This document shows, piece after piece, positions 10,201 to 17,399 of a stretch of DNA of 64,000 nucleotides. Position 1 is the stretch's first letter. Every line of letters starts with the position of its first letter. Where the stretch lies: positions 197,937-261,936 of the forward strand of contig CABIYX010000001.1 of NCBI GenBank assembly GCA_902363045.1, written 5' to 3'. Source of the DNA: Clostridiales bacterium (GTDB lineage Bacteria; Bacillota; Clostridia; Oscillospirales; Oscillospiraceae). A model generated the notes under the pieces. The model saw only the letters and a list, made by a program, of their open reading frames with translations. It did no database searches and was not told where the DNA came from. The translations under genes were made by a program, and so were the position numbers.

Positions 10201-11057
10201 GTCAATACCAGCGTAGTAGTACTGGTTCCAGGCCTGATGGGGGTAGTAGCTCTCAGAGGGGGTGGGATTCTTGTAGTGGTAGGTCTTGTCCTGGCTCTGG
10301 AAGAAGTCGATCCAGCTCTGAGACAGGCCGATGGTCATGGACTGGTTGGAGGAGTTCACATCCTGCCAATCCCAGGTGCCGCCATAGACGTACAGGGCAG
10401 TGCCCACAGGCTCCATAGCGGTAGCCAGGAAGTTCTTCAGGGTCAGCTTGCCGGGCACGCCGCTGACAGGGGCGGTGTAGTCCTTGGCAATAAACATCCG
10501 GAACAGCTTGGTTACATGGTCATCAGAGTCTACTACGATGCGGACGGTCTCATCCTTCTTAAGGTCATCAAACTTGATGTCCTGAACAGTGGCCCCGCCG
10601 GCCTTGGAGGTGATGTCATAGAGCTCAGCATCCTTGTTGATCGTAAAGGACTCATTGTCCACCTTGATCCGCCAGTCGCCGTCATCATCGGTCCACACGC
10701 TGGTCAGGACACCGGCCACATCGCCCTCTTCCATCTCGGCGGCGGTAATCTGACCGTCGGCAATGGTGACGTCGTAGATATAGCCCTCCTGGAGCTTGTT
10801 CTGGATCTCGAACTTGCCGCCGTCAGCGGGGATGGTGAACTCTTCTTCCTTGCCGTCCACAAAGAAGCGGTGAACAAAGTTTTCTTTGTCCTTGCTGCTG
10901 ACGGTGCCGTAGCCCTTAACTCCCAGGTAGACAACATCCTCACCATCTGTCTGCGGGGGGGGGCATTTGTCTCCGACGCGTCAACAGCAAAGGCCGGTAC
11001 TGCCAGGGACGACAGCATGGACGCGGAGAGAAGCAGGGAGCAAAGTTTGTTTCTCAT
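7273..11057 (-). pseudogene. S-layer-homology protein with two NlpC/P60-like units, frame broken at a G9 tract
   Basis: A secreted cell-wall protein that would be 1261 residues if read as one frame. It begins at 11057 (AGGAAAGG ribosome site) with a signal peptide ending ...VPAFAVDA. Next come two tandem copies of about 400 residues, each with a linker (VYLGVKGYG), a small beta domain and a cysteine-hydrolase-like domain with GIDCSGYVGW or GIDCSAFVGW followed by FSMNGHVWI and MHSTPN/LHSTPS, the Cys and His pattern of NlpC/P60. Then two InlB-B-like repeats and three SLH domains (FSDVSKNDWFYDAVQDA onward) for wall anchoring. The signal-peptide frame and the remainder meet out of frame at nine G (10955-10963). 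Ten or seven would restore VYLGVKGYG exactly as in copy two. As written, translation stops after 117 codons. Either a sequencing slip, a true pseudogene, or a phase-variable gene. Confidence 0.85.
10955..10963. repeat. G9 homopolymer at the frameshift
   Basis: Nine consecutive G on the plus strand (C on the coding strand), about 31-34 codons into the S-layer gene and just after the signal peptide. The downstream frame fits with 10 or 7 bases. Confidence 0.9.
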
Positions 11058-11102
11058 TCGTGGTACATTCCTTTCCTAATTGTTGAATTGCAGAGCATGA
11101 AC

Positions 11103-12494
11103 TTACAGCTCGGTATATTCCAGGACCTCCTTGGTCCTTAGGAATTCCTCATAGCGCAGGCCGCGGTCCTCGGTCTCCATCTCGCCCACCTGGTTGTCAT
11201 ACGGGTCGGCGCGCCAGTGGTCCTTGGGGACATCAAAGTCGCCCTGGAACTGGGTGTTGGCCACCATGCGGAAGGTATCCAGATTGCCGAAGTAGTGGAG
11301 ACGGCGCTCTTCGTTGTTCTCCCGGACAGCACCGACTCCGAAGGAGGGGTCGGCGTACAGCCAGCCGTAGGGTGCAGCGTAGAACTGGGCCCAGTCGTGG
11401 GCGCCGCAGAAGCCGGGCTCCACCTTCCAGCCGCTCTGCCACCGGGCGGGCACCCCAGCACAGCGGCACAGGGTGATGAACAGCAGGGCAAACACGCCGC
11501 AGTCACCGGTGCGGCTCCGGGCGCAGTTCTCCGCAATGTTCTCCAGGCTGAAATAGGCCGGCATGAAGTTATAGGAGGCGTTTTGGGTGATGAAGTCATA
11601 GATCCGGCGGGCTTTTTCCAAATTGGTGTCCGCGCCCTGGGTCAGGGTGCGGGCCAGCTCCCGGAGATACGGAGTGAAGAGGATATGGGGGGCCTCCTCA
11701 CCCAGCCAGCGCTGGGCGTCCTCGGGCAGCTCGGGTGCGCCGGGAGCGGTTTCCGGCCGGGCCAGATCGTGGTAGTGAAGGGTCTGGGTGAAGGAAAACT
11801 CCACCTCAAAGGGGTGGTTCTCTTCCATAACTTCCTCCCAGAAGATGATCCGCTGGGGAGCGTCCTCAGGGGAGATGTGGGTGGGCTCAGGGGAGACCCG
11901 CTCAATGCGGATGTCACTCTGGGCATCGCACGCACAGGGCAGAGGCAGATAGGCCCGCACCCGGCGGCCCGGCTCAAAGAGCTCATCCTTCATTTGGACA
12001 GCAGCCCGGCAGCGCACCCGGCTGGCGGCGGTTCCCTCTGTGCGGAGCTGGTTGGCGACCCGGTCCAGGCGGCCTTCGGGGTCCTGGCCATCTGCTCCGG
12101 CTGCCCGGACTCCGGCACGGGCGGCAAAGGACGCGTTTGTCTTGCACAGGGTTTCAAAGAAACGGTTGAAATAGTGGGGGACACCGTGGTCATAGATCCA
12201 GTCGATCTTCCATTCGTCCTCCAGGGCATCGAACTCCGCCTCAGTAAAATCAGGGATATGTTCCCGTACCAGGGCCAGAGCCTCCTCTTTGGAATAGGGG
12301 TAGTCCAGGGGCAGACGGAGGATGAGCTCACGCTGAACCGTCAGGCAGCGCTTGAGCGCCTCAGGAGTAGTGGGGGAAGCCAGGTGGCGGTCAATGGCGG
12401 CCACAGCTCCCTCAAAGTCTCCGTGGAGTTTCCGGCGCAGGACGTCGTTGGGCAGTCCGATGTGGAGATAACGGAAATTTTCGTTGATGTTCAT
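11103..12494 (-). CDS. Transglutaminase-like cysteine-protease-fold protein
   Basis: A 463-residue cytosolic protein. The C-terminal half (about 270-400) is a transglutaminase-like domain: Cys in RTGDCGVFALLFITLCRCAGVPAR, His in GAHDWAQFYA, and Asp in YADPSFG form the catalytic triad order of the family. The N-terminal half is a predicted helical and beta region with no recognised domain. Start 12494 has AGGAG 6 bases upstream; the in-frame ATG at 12509 lacks one. The likely activity is a peptidase or amidase, not protein cross-linking. It is 45 bp upstream of the S-layer gene on the same strand, but that gene has its own ribosome site. Confidence 0.85.
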   Translation of the reverse strand: MNINENFRYLHIGLPNDVLRRKLHGDFEGAVAAIDRHLASPTTPEALKRCLTVQRELILRLPLDYPYSKEEALALVREHIPDFTEAEFDALEDEWKIDWIYDHGVPHYFNRFFETLCKTNASFAARAGVRAAGADGQDPEGRLDRVANQLRTEGTAASRVRCRAAVQMKDELFEPGRRVRAYLPLPCACDAQSDIRIERVSPEPTHISPEDAPQRIIFWEEVMEENHPFEVEFSFTQTLHYHDLARPETAPGAPELPEDAQRWLGEEAPHILFTPYLRELARTLTQGADTNLEKARRIYDFITQNASYNFMPAYFSLENIAENCARSRTGDCGVFALLFITLCRCAGVPARWQSGWKVEPGFCGAHDWAQFYAAPYGWLYADPSFGVGAVRENNEERRLHYFGNLDTFRMVANTQFQGDFDVPKDHWRADPYDNQVGEMETEDRGLRYEEFLRTKEVLEYTEL

Positions 12495-12542
12495 GGTTCT
12501 CCTTTCCATTTTTTTCAGTGGTCAGGTGAAAAAGGGTAAAAA

Positions 12543-12573
12543 GGTGCGCCGGACCTCCCGGGCCCGGCGCACC
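12543..12573 (-). terminator. Intrinsic terminator of the DUF819 gene
   Basis: Arms GGTGCGCCGG and CCGGCGCACC, followed on the minus strand by TTTTTACCCTTTTT. It ends the DUF819 transcript before the transglutaminase-like gene. Confidence 0.9.
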
Positions 12574-12582
12574 GGTGTCGCA

Positions 12583-13776
12583 TCAGATGAACATATGAAG
12601 GATGGCGCCCATGCCCAAACCGAGCAGGTTGCCGATGGCCGCGCCCAGCACGCCCATCAGAACGCCGATGCCGGCGAAGGACGCGTCATAGGCGGTAGCC
12701 ACAATGGGGGCCGATGCACTGCCGCCGATGTTAGCCAGAGAGGCAGTGGAGACCATGCACAGATCCCAGTGGAAGATCTTGGACAGGATGAACATGACGA
12801 CCACGTGCAGCACCAGGACCAGCATACCGTAAACGACCCACATGGGGGCGGACAGCAGATCGGTGACGGAGGCGGTGGAGGCCAGCAGAGAGACGACAGC
12901 GTACAGGTAGATGTTGGACATCTCCTCCACGGCGGGCAGCTTGCCCAGAGGAGTCATGGCGCAGATCAGGCCCAGCACGGTGACGAACACGGTGGTGCAG
13001 GTGCCCTTGTCGAACATATCCAGACCCATGTTGGCCAGACCGGCGTTCATGGCGGCGCCCACGGACTGGGAGATGGCGGAAACCAGCAGGGACAGACCGA
13101 TCAGGAAGATCCAGTCGCCGGAGGTAGCCTTGCGGGCCTTATCCTTCTCCACCTCCGCGTTGGCGGCGGCGGCGATGGCGTCCAGGCCGGAGGTGTTGGC
13201 CTTAGTGGCCTTGTTCCACTTGTTGGCATAGCGGACGGCCAGCAGCAGCAGGGCGATCCACACGGAGTAGCACACGGTGTCCAGAGCCAGGGCGCAGCTG
13301 TAAGCGCCGCTGTCTACGGGAAGGGCGTCCTGCATGGCGGCCATATTGGCGGAGCCGCCGACCCAGGAGGCGTACAGAGCGGCCACGGCAGCCCAGGTCT
13401 TCTCACCGCCGCCCAGGGGGCCCATTAAGATGGGATAGAACACCAAGAAGCCCAGACCAAGGGTCAGGGAGCAGCCCAGGAAGATGGCGATCATCCGGCC
13501 GCCCAGCTTGGCCAGCTTGCGGAAGTCGCACCGCAGCAGCATGACGAAGATCATGGCGTACAGCAGGTTGTTCTTCAAGGCGGAGTAGACCGCGGAGCAG
13601 GCGTCCGAGGCGTACAGGCCCATGGTGCAGAAGATCATGTTCAGCACATAGATCCACACCAAGGGGGGTACCACATTAAAGACCTTCCACTTGGTGTACT
13701 TCTCCAGAGCCAGCAGACCGCCGGCCAGGAACATCAGAAATGCGATGTAAGTAAAGCCGTTTGTGATGGTAAACAT
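12583..13776 (-). CDS. DUF819 family integral membrane protein (YjcL-like)
   Basis: A 397-residue polytopic membrane protein with about ten hydrophobic segments and a charged cytoplasmic loop near residues 195-215. Motifs GGSANMAAM (near 140) and the matching ANIGGSASAPIVA (near 350) are an inverted-repeat pair of half-helix signatures typical of the CPA/AT-type transporter fold and DUF819. Function is unproven; members have been linked to small-molecule or amino-acid export. Start has GGAGG 9 bases upstream. Expression is probably controlled by a 275-nt leader with a terminator, described separately. Confidence 0.9.
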   Translation of the reverse strand: MFTITNGFTYIAFLMFLAGGLLALEKYTKWKVFNVVPPLVWIYVLNMIFCTMGLYASDACSAVYSALKNNLLYAMIFVMLLRCDFRKLAKLGGRMIAIFLGCSLTLGLGFLVFYPILMGPLGGGEKTWAAVAALYASWVGGSANMAAMQDALPVDSGAYSCALALDTVCYSVWIALLLLAVRYANKWNKATKANTSGLDAIAAAANAEVEKDKARKATSGDWIFLIGLSLLVSAISQSVGAAMNAGLANMGLDMFDKGTCTTVFVTVLGLICAMTPLGKLPAVEEMSNIYLYAVVSLLASTASVTDLLSAPMWVVYGMLVLVLHVVVMFILSKIFHWDLCMVSTASLANIGGSASAPIVATAYDASFAGIGVLMGVLGAAIGNLLGLGMGAILHMFI

Positions 13777-13932
13777 AGTTTTGTTTCCTCCCTGTTTCTA
13801 GTGATTGGGGATCTGCCTCCCGGCGCACGACCCGGGGGACAGGGGGAAGCGGGGCTTCCCGGTTTTGACACACCTCTCTCTCCTTGAATTGGGGCGCTGC
13901 GCGCTTTCCTCCTTCCAGTTGGTTTTGCATAC

Positions 13933-13986
13933 AAAAAAACCAGCAAAAACAAGAAGCACGTAAAGACGTACCTTTATTTCTGCTGG
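13933..13986 (-). terminator. Attenuator-like terminator inside the DUF819 leader
   Basis: Arms CCAGCA and TGCTGG enclose A/U-rich pairs and an inner ACGT...ACGT stem, followed on the minus strand by seven T. It lies between the minus promoter (14058-14085) and the gene start at 13776, so it can only act on the DUF819 leader. Confidence 0.7.
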
Positions 13987-14041
13987 ATTTTATCTGTGGT
14001 GACGGGACGGAAAGGACCCCTCAGACAGCTAAAGCAGCGAT

Positions 14042-14089
14042 TCACTTGATAATAAACATTATAGCAATTTCAACGAAAAAGTCAAGTGA
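14042..14089 (-). promoter_or_regulatory. DUF819 promoter flanked by an inverted repeat
   Basis: Minus-strand TTGACT (14080-14085), 16-bp spacer, TATAAT (14058-14063). The promoter is bracketed by TCACTTGA (14042-14049) and TCAAGTGA (14082-14089), a perfect 8-bp inverted repeat that could be an operator. Confidence 0.7.
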
Positions 14090-14278
14090 CTTTTGCGTTA
14101 GGATGTGGAAAAAGATAATTGATGATGAAAAACCCCCTTCTTTATGGGGATTTAGGCCCTGTCGTAACGAAAAAAGTGTGGTGGACAGGCCGACGGGAAC
14201 CGACAGGAAGTGTGTGGAGACGGTTTGGACTGTCAATTTGCACAAACGATTGATAAGATGAATATTCTTTCATTCTGC

Positions 14279-14308
14279 TTGACGGGTGGACGGACTGCAC
14301 CGTATAAT
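14279..14308 (+). promoter_or_regulatory. Promoter of the lipoprotein gene
   Basis: TTGACG (14279-14284), 18-bp spacer, TATAAT (14303-14308), giving a leader of about 60 nt to the ATG at 14378. Confidence 0.75.
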
Positions 14309-14377
14309 GGAACCCACAGAAATGGAGCGGAGCGGCCCAGCCGTGCGCTCCGAAGCAGAAGGAGGGAGGAGCAGGAT

Positions 14378-15007
14378 ATGGGACAAAAGGCGCTCCTGAT
14401 GGCGGGTCTGCTGACTGTGGCTCTGTCCGCCTGCGGCGGTCCGCTTTCTATGGAGGAGCCTGCGGGAGGAGAGGGCGCGCGCTCCGGCTCACAGGCGCTG
14501 CAGAGTGAAGACGGATCAGACCGCTCCGTGGAGCGGTCCTGTGCGGTGCTGTATATCGGCGTCGGGAACCAGTTTGCGGAGTATCCGGTGGAGTACACCG
14601 GCGAGTTGGATGAGAACGGACAGATTCCACCAGAGGAGGTATTGGCGGCGATGGCCAGTCTCACCGGCTGGAACTTGGATCTGGCAGAGCCGATCTTCTC
14701 TGGAAAGGGCGGGATTACGGTCTCCTTCGCGGATACCTCCGCCCTGTTTGCCGGCCCTCCGGAGGAACAGAGGGAGGAGTTCCATGTTTATGACGCCCTC
14801 CAGTTGGACCAGACGATTCTGGACAGCCTGAAGAAAACCCTCCAGTGCTGGGCGGTGGACCCGGAGCTGGGGGACCCAGACCAGGTGGAGGTCTGGTTCT
14901 GCGGGGCGGATGGCGGTGACCTGGCCCTCCCCGGCACAGGGGTGACCATCCCAGCAGCTCAGCCCTATGAGCAGTTCCCACAGCCCGGGGAGGGGGCGGC
15001 GCCGTAG
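14378..15007 (+). CDS. Lipoprotein, possibly GerMN-like
   Basis: A 209-residue lipoprotein: the N-terminus MGQKALLMAGLLTVALSAC ends in the lipobox LSAC, so Cys19 would be acylated and the mature protein anchored outside the membrane. After a Gly/Ser-rich linker comes one domain of about 140 residues with CAVLYIGVGN, VLAAMASLTGW and an ITVSFADTSALFAG segment, reminiscent of the GerMN fold found in spore-germination and sporulation lipoproteins. That assignment is tentative. Start 14378 follows GGAGGGAGGAG; the frame open further upstream lacks a ribosome site and would bury the signal peptide. Confidence 0.75.
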   Translation: MGQKALLMAGLLTVALSACGGPLSMEEPAGGEGARSGSQALQSEDGSDRSVERSCAVLYIGVGNQFAEYPVEYTGELDENGQIPPEEVLAAMASLTGWNLDLAEPIFSGKGGITVSFADTSALFAGPPEEQREEFHVYDALQLDQTILDSLKKTLQCWAVDPELGDPDQVEVWFCGADGGDLALPGTGVTIPAAQPYEQFPQPGEGAAP

Positions 15008-15040
15008 ACCGGCGCGCCCCAGCTGGGATATGACAAGACG

Positions 15041-15075
15041 GCAAGAGGCCCCGGCGATCCGCCGGGGCCTCTTGC
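15041..15075 (+). terminator. Hairpin after the lipoprotein gene
   Basis: Arms GCAAGAGGCCCCGGC and GCCGGGGCCTCTTGC with a four-base loop, about 35 bp after the stop. T-run is weak. Confidence 0.75.
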
Positions 15076-15372
15076 CTGTGTGTGTTGTAAAAGGAGAGGG
15101 AGAAATGGGAGAAATTTTAAGACTTCGTGTTTACACTCATATCCTAACCCATAATTAAGGCAAAACCGTGACGGTGATATGAACAGTTTGTAAACAGTTT
15201 TGGGGAAAAACGCCGGTTTTCTTTCTGAAATATGCGGAACTGCCCAAGATGGCGTCGGGAGCTGCCCCGGCCTCCGTCTTGACGGAACAACAGGCGGCGT
15301 GAGATAATAAACTGATAAAGGAAGAGATCCGCCGGGGCTGAGGCTCCCGGCGGGGCAAGGAGGCAATTTACA
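15076..15372. promoter_or_regulatory. Upstream region and promoter of the cation diffusion facilitator gene
   Basis: Contains TTGACG (15279-15284), 18-bp spacer, GATAAT (15303-15308) as the best promoter for the downstream gene, and a direct repeat AACAGTTT-gta-AACAGTTT at about 15182-15200, 11 bp apart, that could bind a regulator. No gene seen. Confidence 0.55.
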
Positions 15373-16551
15373 TTGATCGAGGCATTGACCCGGCGCTGTC
15401 TGGGCGGAGCGGACCCCACCGCTCCGGAGGTCCGCCAGCGGTGCGGAACACTGGCGGGAGGCGTGGGCATCCTGCTGAATACCCTGCTGTGTCTGGGGAA
15501 GCTGGGGGCGGGGCTGCTCACCGGCTCTATCGCCGTGGTGGCGGACGGATTGAACAACCTGTCGGACGCCGCCTCATCGGTGATCACGCTGATCGGCTTC
15601 CGGCTGGCGGGACAGGCGGCGGACGAGGAGCACCCCTTCGGACATGGACGGATCGAGTACCTCAGCGGCCTGCTGGTGGCCATGGCCATCCTGCTGATGG
15701 GCTTTGAGCTGGGGCGGAGCTCCCTGGAGAAGCTGCTCCACCCGGAGGAGCTGTCCTTCTCCTGGCTGGCCGTCGCCATCCTGGCGGTGTCCATCGGGAT
15801 GAAGCTCTGGATGTTCCGCTTTAACCGCGTCCTGGGGGAGGCCATCTCCTCCCAGGCCATGAAGGCCACGGCGGCCGACTCCCTCTCTGACGCGGCGGCC
15901 ACCGCCGTGGTGCTGGCCGCCACCCTGGTGGACCACTTCCTGGACCTTCAGGTGGACGGCCTGGCCGGTCTGCTGGTGGCCGCGTTTATCCTGAAAACGG
16001 GCTGGGAGGCGGCCAAGGACACGCTGGACCCCCTGCTGGGCCGGGCCATGGACCCGGAGCTGGCGGCGGACATCGACAAGCTTGTGCTGTCCCACCCCAA
16101 TATTCTGGGCATCCACGACCTGGTCTATCACGACTACGGCCCGGGCCGGGCCATGATGTCCTTTCACGCGGAGGTCCCGGCGGACGCCGACCTGCTGGAG
16201 ATGCACGACATCATTGACCACATCGAGCGGGAGCTGAAGACCAAGCACCACATTGAAACGGTGATCCACATAGATCCGGTGGTCAACGATGAGCGCACCA
16301 ACGCCCTGCGGGAGCAAGTGGAGGCGGCGGCCCGGGCGCTGGACCCGGTCCTGTCCGTCCACGACCTGCGAATCACTGCCGGCCCCTATCACACCAATGT
16401 GCTTTTTGATGTGATGGTGCCCTACGGCTTCCGCCTGACCGACGCCCAGGTGACCCGGGAGCTGCGGCAGGCGGTGGAGGCCCTGTCGGAGAAGTATTCC
16501 GCAGTGATCCAGGTGGACCACTCCTATGTGGAGCGGCGGGAGGACGTCTGA
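15373..16551 (+). CDS. Cation diffusion facilitator (CDF) metal exporter
   Basis: A 392-residue divalent-metal/proton antiporter of the inner membrane. The first membrane domain shows LTGSIAVVADGLNNLSDA (metal site on helix 2) and the HPFGHGR loop; the second site on helix 5 reads KATAADSLSDAAAT. Residues from about 215 form the cytoplasmic ferredoxin-like CDF tail, followed by about 90 extra residues that repeat a second such domain (VHDLRITAGPYHTNVLFDV), making it longer than FieF. Starts at TTG 15373, with AAGGAGG 9 bases upstream. The substrate could be Mn, Zn, Fe or Co; the DD/ND pattern does not settle this. Confidence 0.92.
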   Translation: MIEALTRRCLGGADPTAPEVRQRCGTLAGGVGILLNTLLCLGKLGAGLLTGSIAVVADGLNNLSDAASSVITLIGFRLAGQAADEEHPFGHGRIEYLSGLLVAMAILLMGFELGRSSLEKLLHPEELSFSWLAVAILAVSIGMKLWMFRFNRVLGEAISSQAMKATAADSLSDAAATAVVLAATLVDHFLDLQVDGLAGLLVAAFILKTGWEAAKDTLDPLLGRAMDPELAADIDKLVLSHPNILGIHDLVYHDYGPGRAMMSFHAEVPADADLLEMHDIIDHIERELKTKHHIETVIHIDPVVNDERTNALREQVEAAARALDPVLSVHDLRITAGPYHTNVLFDVMVPYGFRLTDAQVTRELRQAVEALSEKYSAVIQVDHSYVERREDV

Positions 16552-16560
16552 CGGGGGATA

Positions 16561-16603
16561 TTTACAAATTATTCACCCCAAAAACGGAGATCCCGTTTAT
16601 AAT
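16561..16603 (+). promoter_or_regulatory. Promoter with Pho-box-like direct repeat before the two-component genes
   Basis: TTTACA (16561-16566) and TTCACC (16572-16577) are 11 bp apart, followed 20 bp later by TATAAT (16598-16603). Direct repeats with this spacing are typical sites of OmpR/PhoB-family regulators, so autoregulation by the next gene is plausible. Confidence 0.45.
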
Positions 16604-16676
16604 AAAGGAGAAAGCCTGGGTGGGAGGGGCAGAACGCGCCCACCTGGGAAACCAACAAAAAATGGAGGGTTTCGCC

Positions 16677-17378
16677 ATGTCCCAGAAGGTGCTTATCGTA
16701 GAGGACGACAGCAATATCGCAGAGCTGCTCCATCTCTATCTGGAGAAGGAGGGGTTCGAGACCAAGGTAGCCAAGGACGGTGGAAAGGGTGTGGAGTATT
16801 TCCGCTCCTTCCAGCCGAACCTGGTGCTGCTGGACATTATGCTGCCCATTATGGACGGCTGGACTGTGCTGAAAAAGATCCGGGAGGACTCCGCCGCCCC
16901 GGTCATCATGCTCACTGCCAAGGGGGAGACGGAGGACAAGGTCACCGGCCTGGAGGGGGGAGCGGACGACTATATCGTCAAGCCCTTTGAGATGAAGGAG
17001 GTCCTGGCCCGCATCCACGCGGTGCTCCGCCGGACCGGCCAGGAGGAGGAGCAGGGGGATCGGAAGCTGTCCTTTGACAAGCTGGTCATCAACCTGGACT
17101 CCTATGAGCTGCTGGTGGACGGCAAGCGGGTGGATACGCCCCCCAAGGAGCTGGAGCTGCTGTACCATCTGGCCTCCGCGCCCAATCGGGTGTTCACCCG
17201 GAACCAGCTGCTGGACGAGGTGTGGGGCTTCGACTACTTCGGCGACTCCCGGACGGTGGACGTCCACATCAAGCGCCTGCGGGAGAAGCTGGAGGGGGTC
17301 AGCGACCAGTGGCGGCTCAAGACCGTGTGGGGCGTGGGTTATAAATTTGAGGTGGCCCCCGCCAACGGGGCCGGCTGA
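16677..17378 (+). CDS. OmpR-family response regulator
   Basis: A 233-residue DNA-binding response regulator. The receiver domain has the acidic pocket EDD (9-11), phospho-acceptor Asp53 in LLDIMLP, Thr80 and Lys102 in DDYIVKPF. Residues 135-230 form the winged helix (PKELELLYHLA, NQLLDEVWGFDYFGDSRTVDVHIKRLR). Start 16677 follows GGAGG by 8 bases. The sensor kinase follows 21 bp later and an HtrA protease after that, a layout like walR-walK-htrA operons; walH/walI homologues are absent, so no specific name is given. Confidence 0.95.
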   Translation: MSQKVLIVEDDSNIAELLHLYLEKEGFETKVAKDGGKGVEYFRSFQPNLVLLDIMLPIMDGWTVLKKIREDSAAPVIMLTAKGETEDKVTGLEGGADDYIVKPFEMKEVLARIHAVLRRTGQEEEQGDRKLSFDKLVINLDSYELLVDGKRVDTPPKELELLYHLASAPNRVFTRNQLLDEVWGFDYFGDSRTVDVHIKRLREKLEGVSDQWRLKTVWGVGYKFEVAPANGAG

Positions 17379-17399
17379 ACATAAAGAGGGGGGATTCCC

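Larger units (their letters stand above)
13777..14278. other. Intergenic region: DUF819 leader and divergent upstream sequence
   Basis: About 500 bp without a supportable gene. The left 275 bp are the DUF819 leader with a terminator; the remainder holds the two divergent promoters. Short open frames here have no ribosome site or protein-like composition. Confidence 0.6.

Noticed and set aside
7168..11079. A 1303-codon open frame on the plus strand over the S-layer gene
   Set aside because: Antisense shadow of a GC-rich gene: Val/Gly/His/Leu-rich composition, no ribosome site, no domain; the minus strand has signal peptide, hydrolase and SLH motifs.
14210..14377. 56-codon upstream extension of the lipoprotein gene
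   Set aside because: It overlaps the promoter and would bury the lipoprotein signal peptide.
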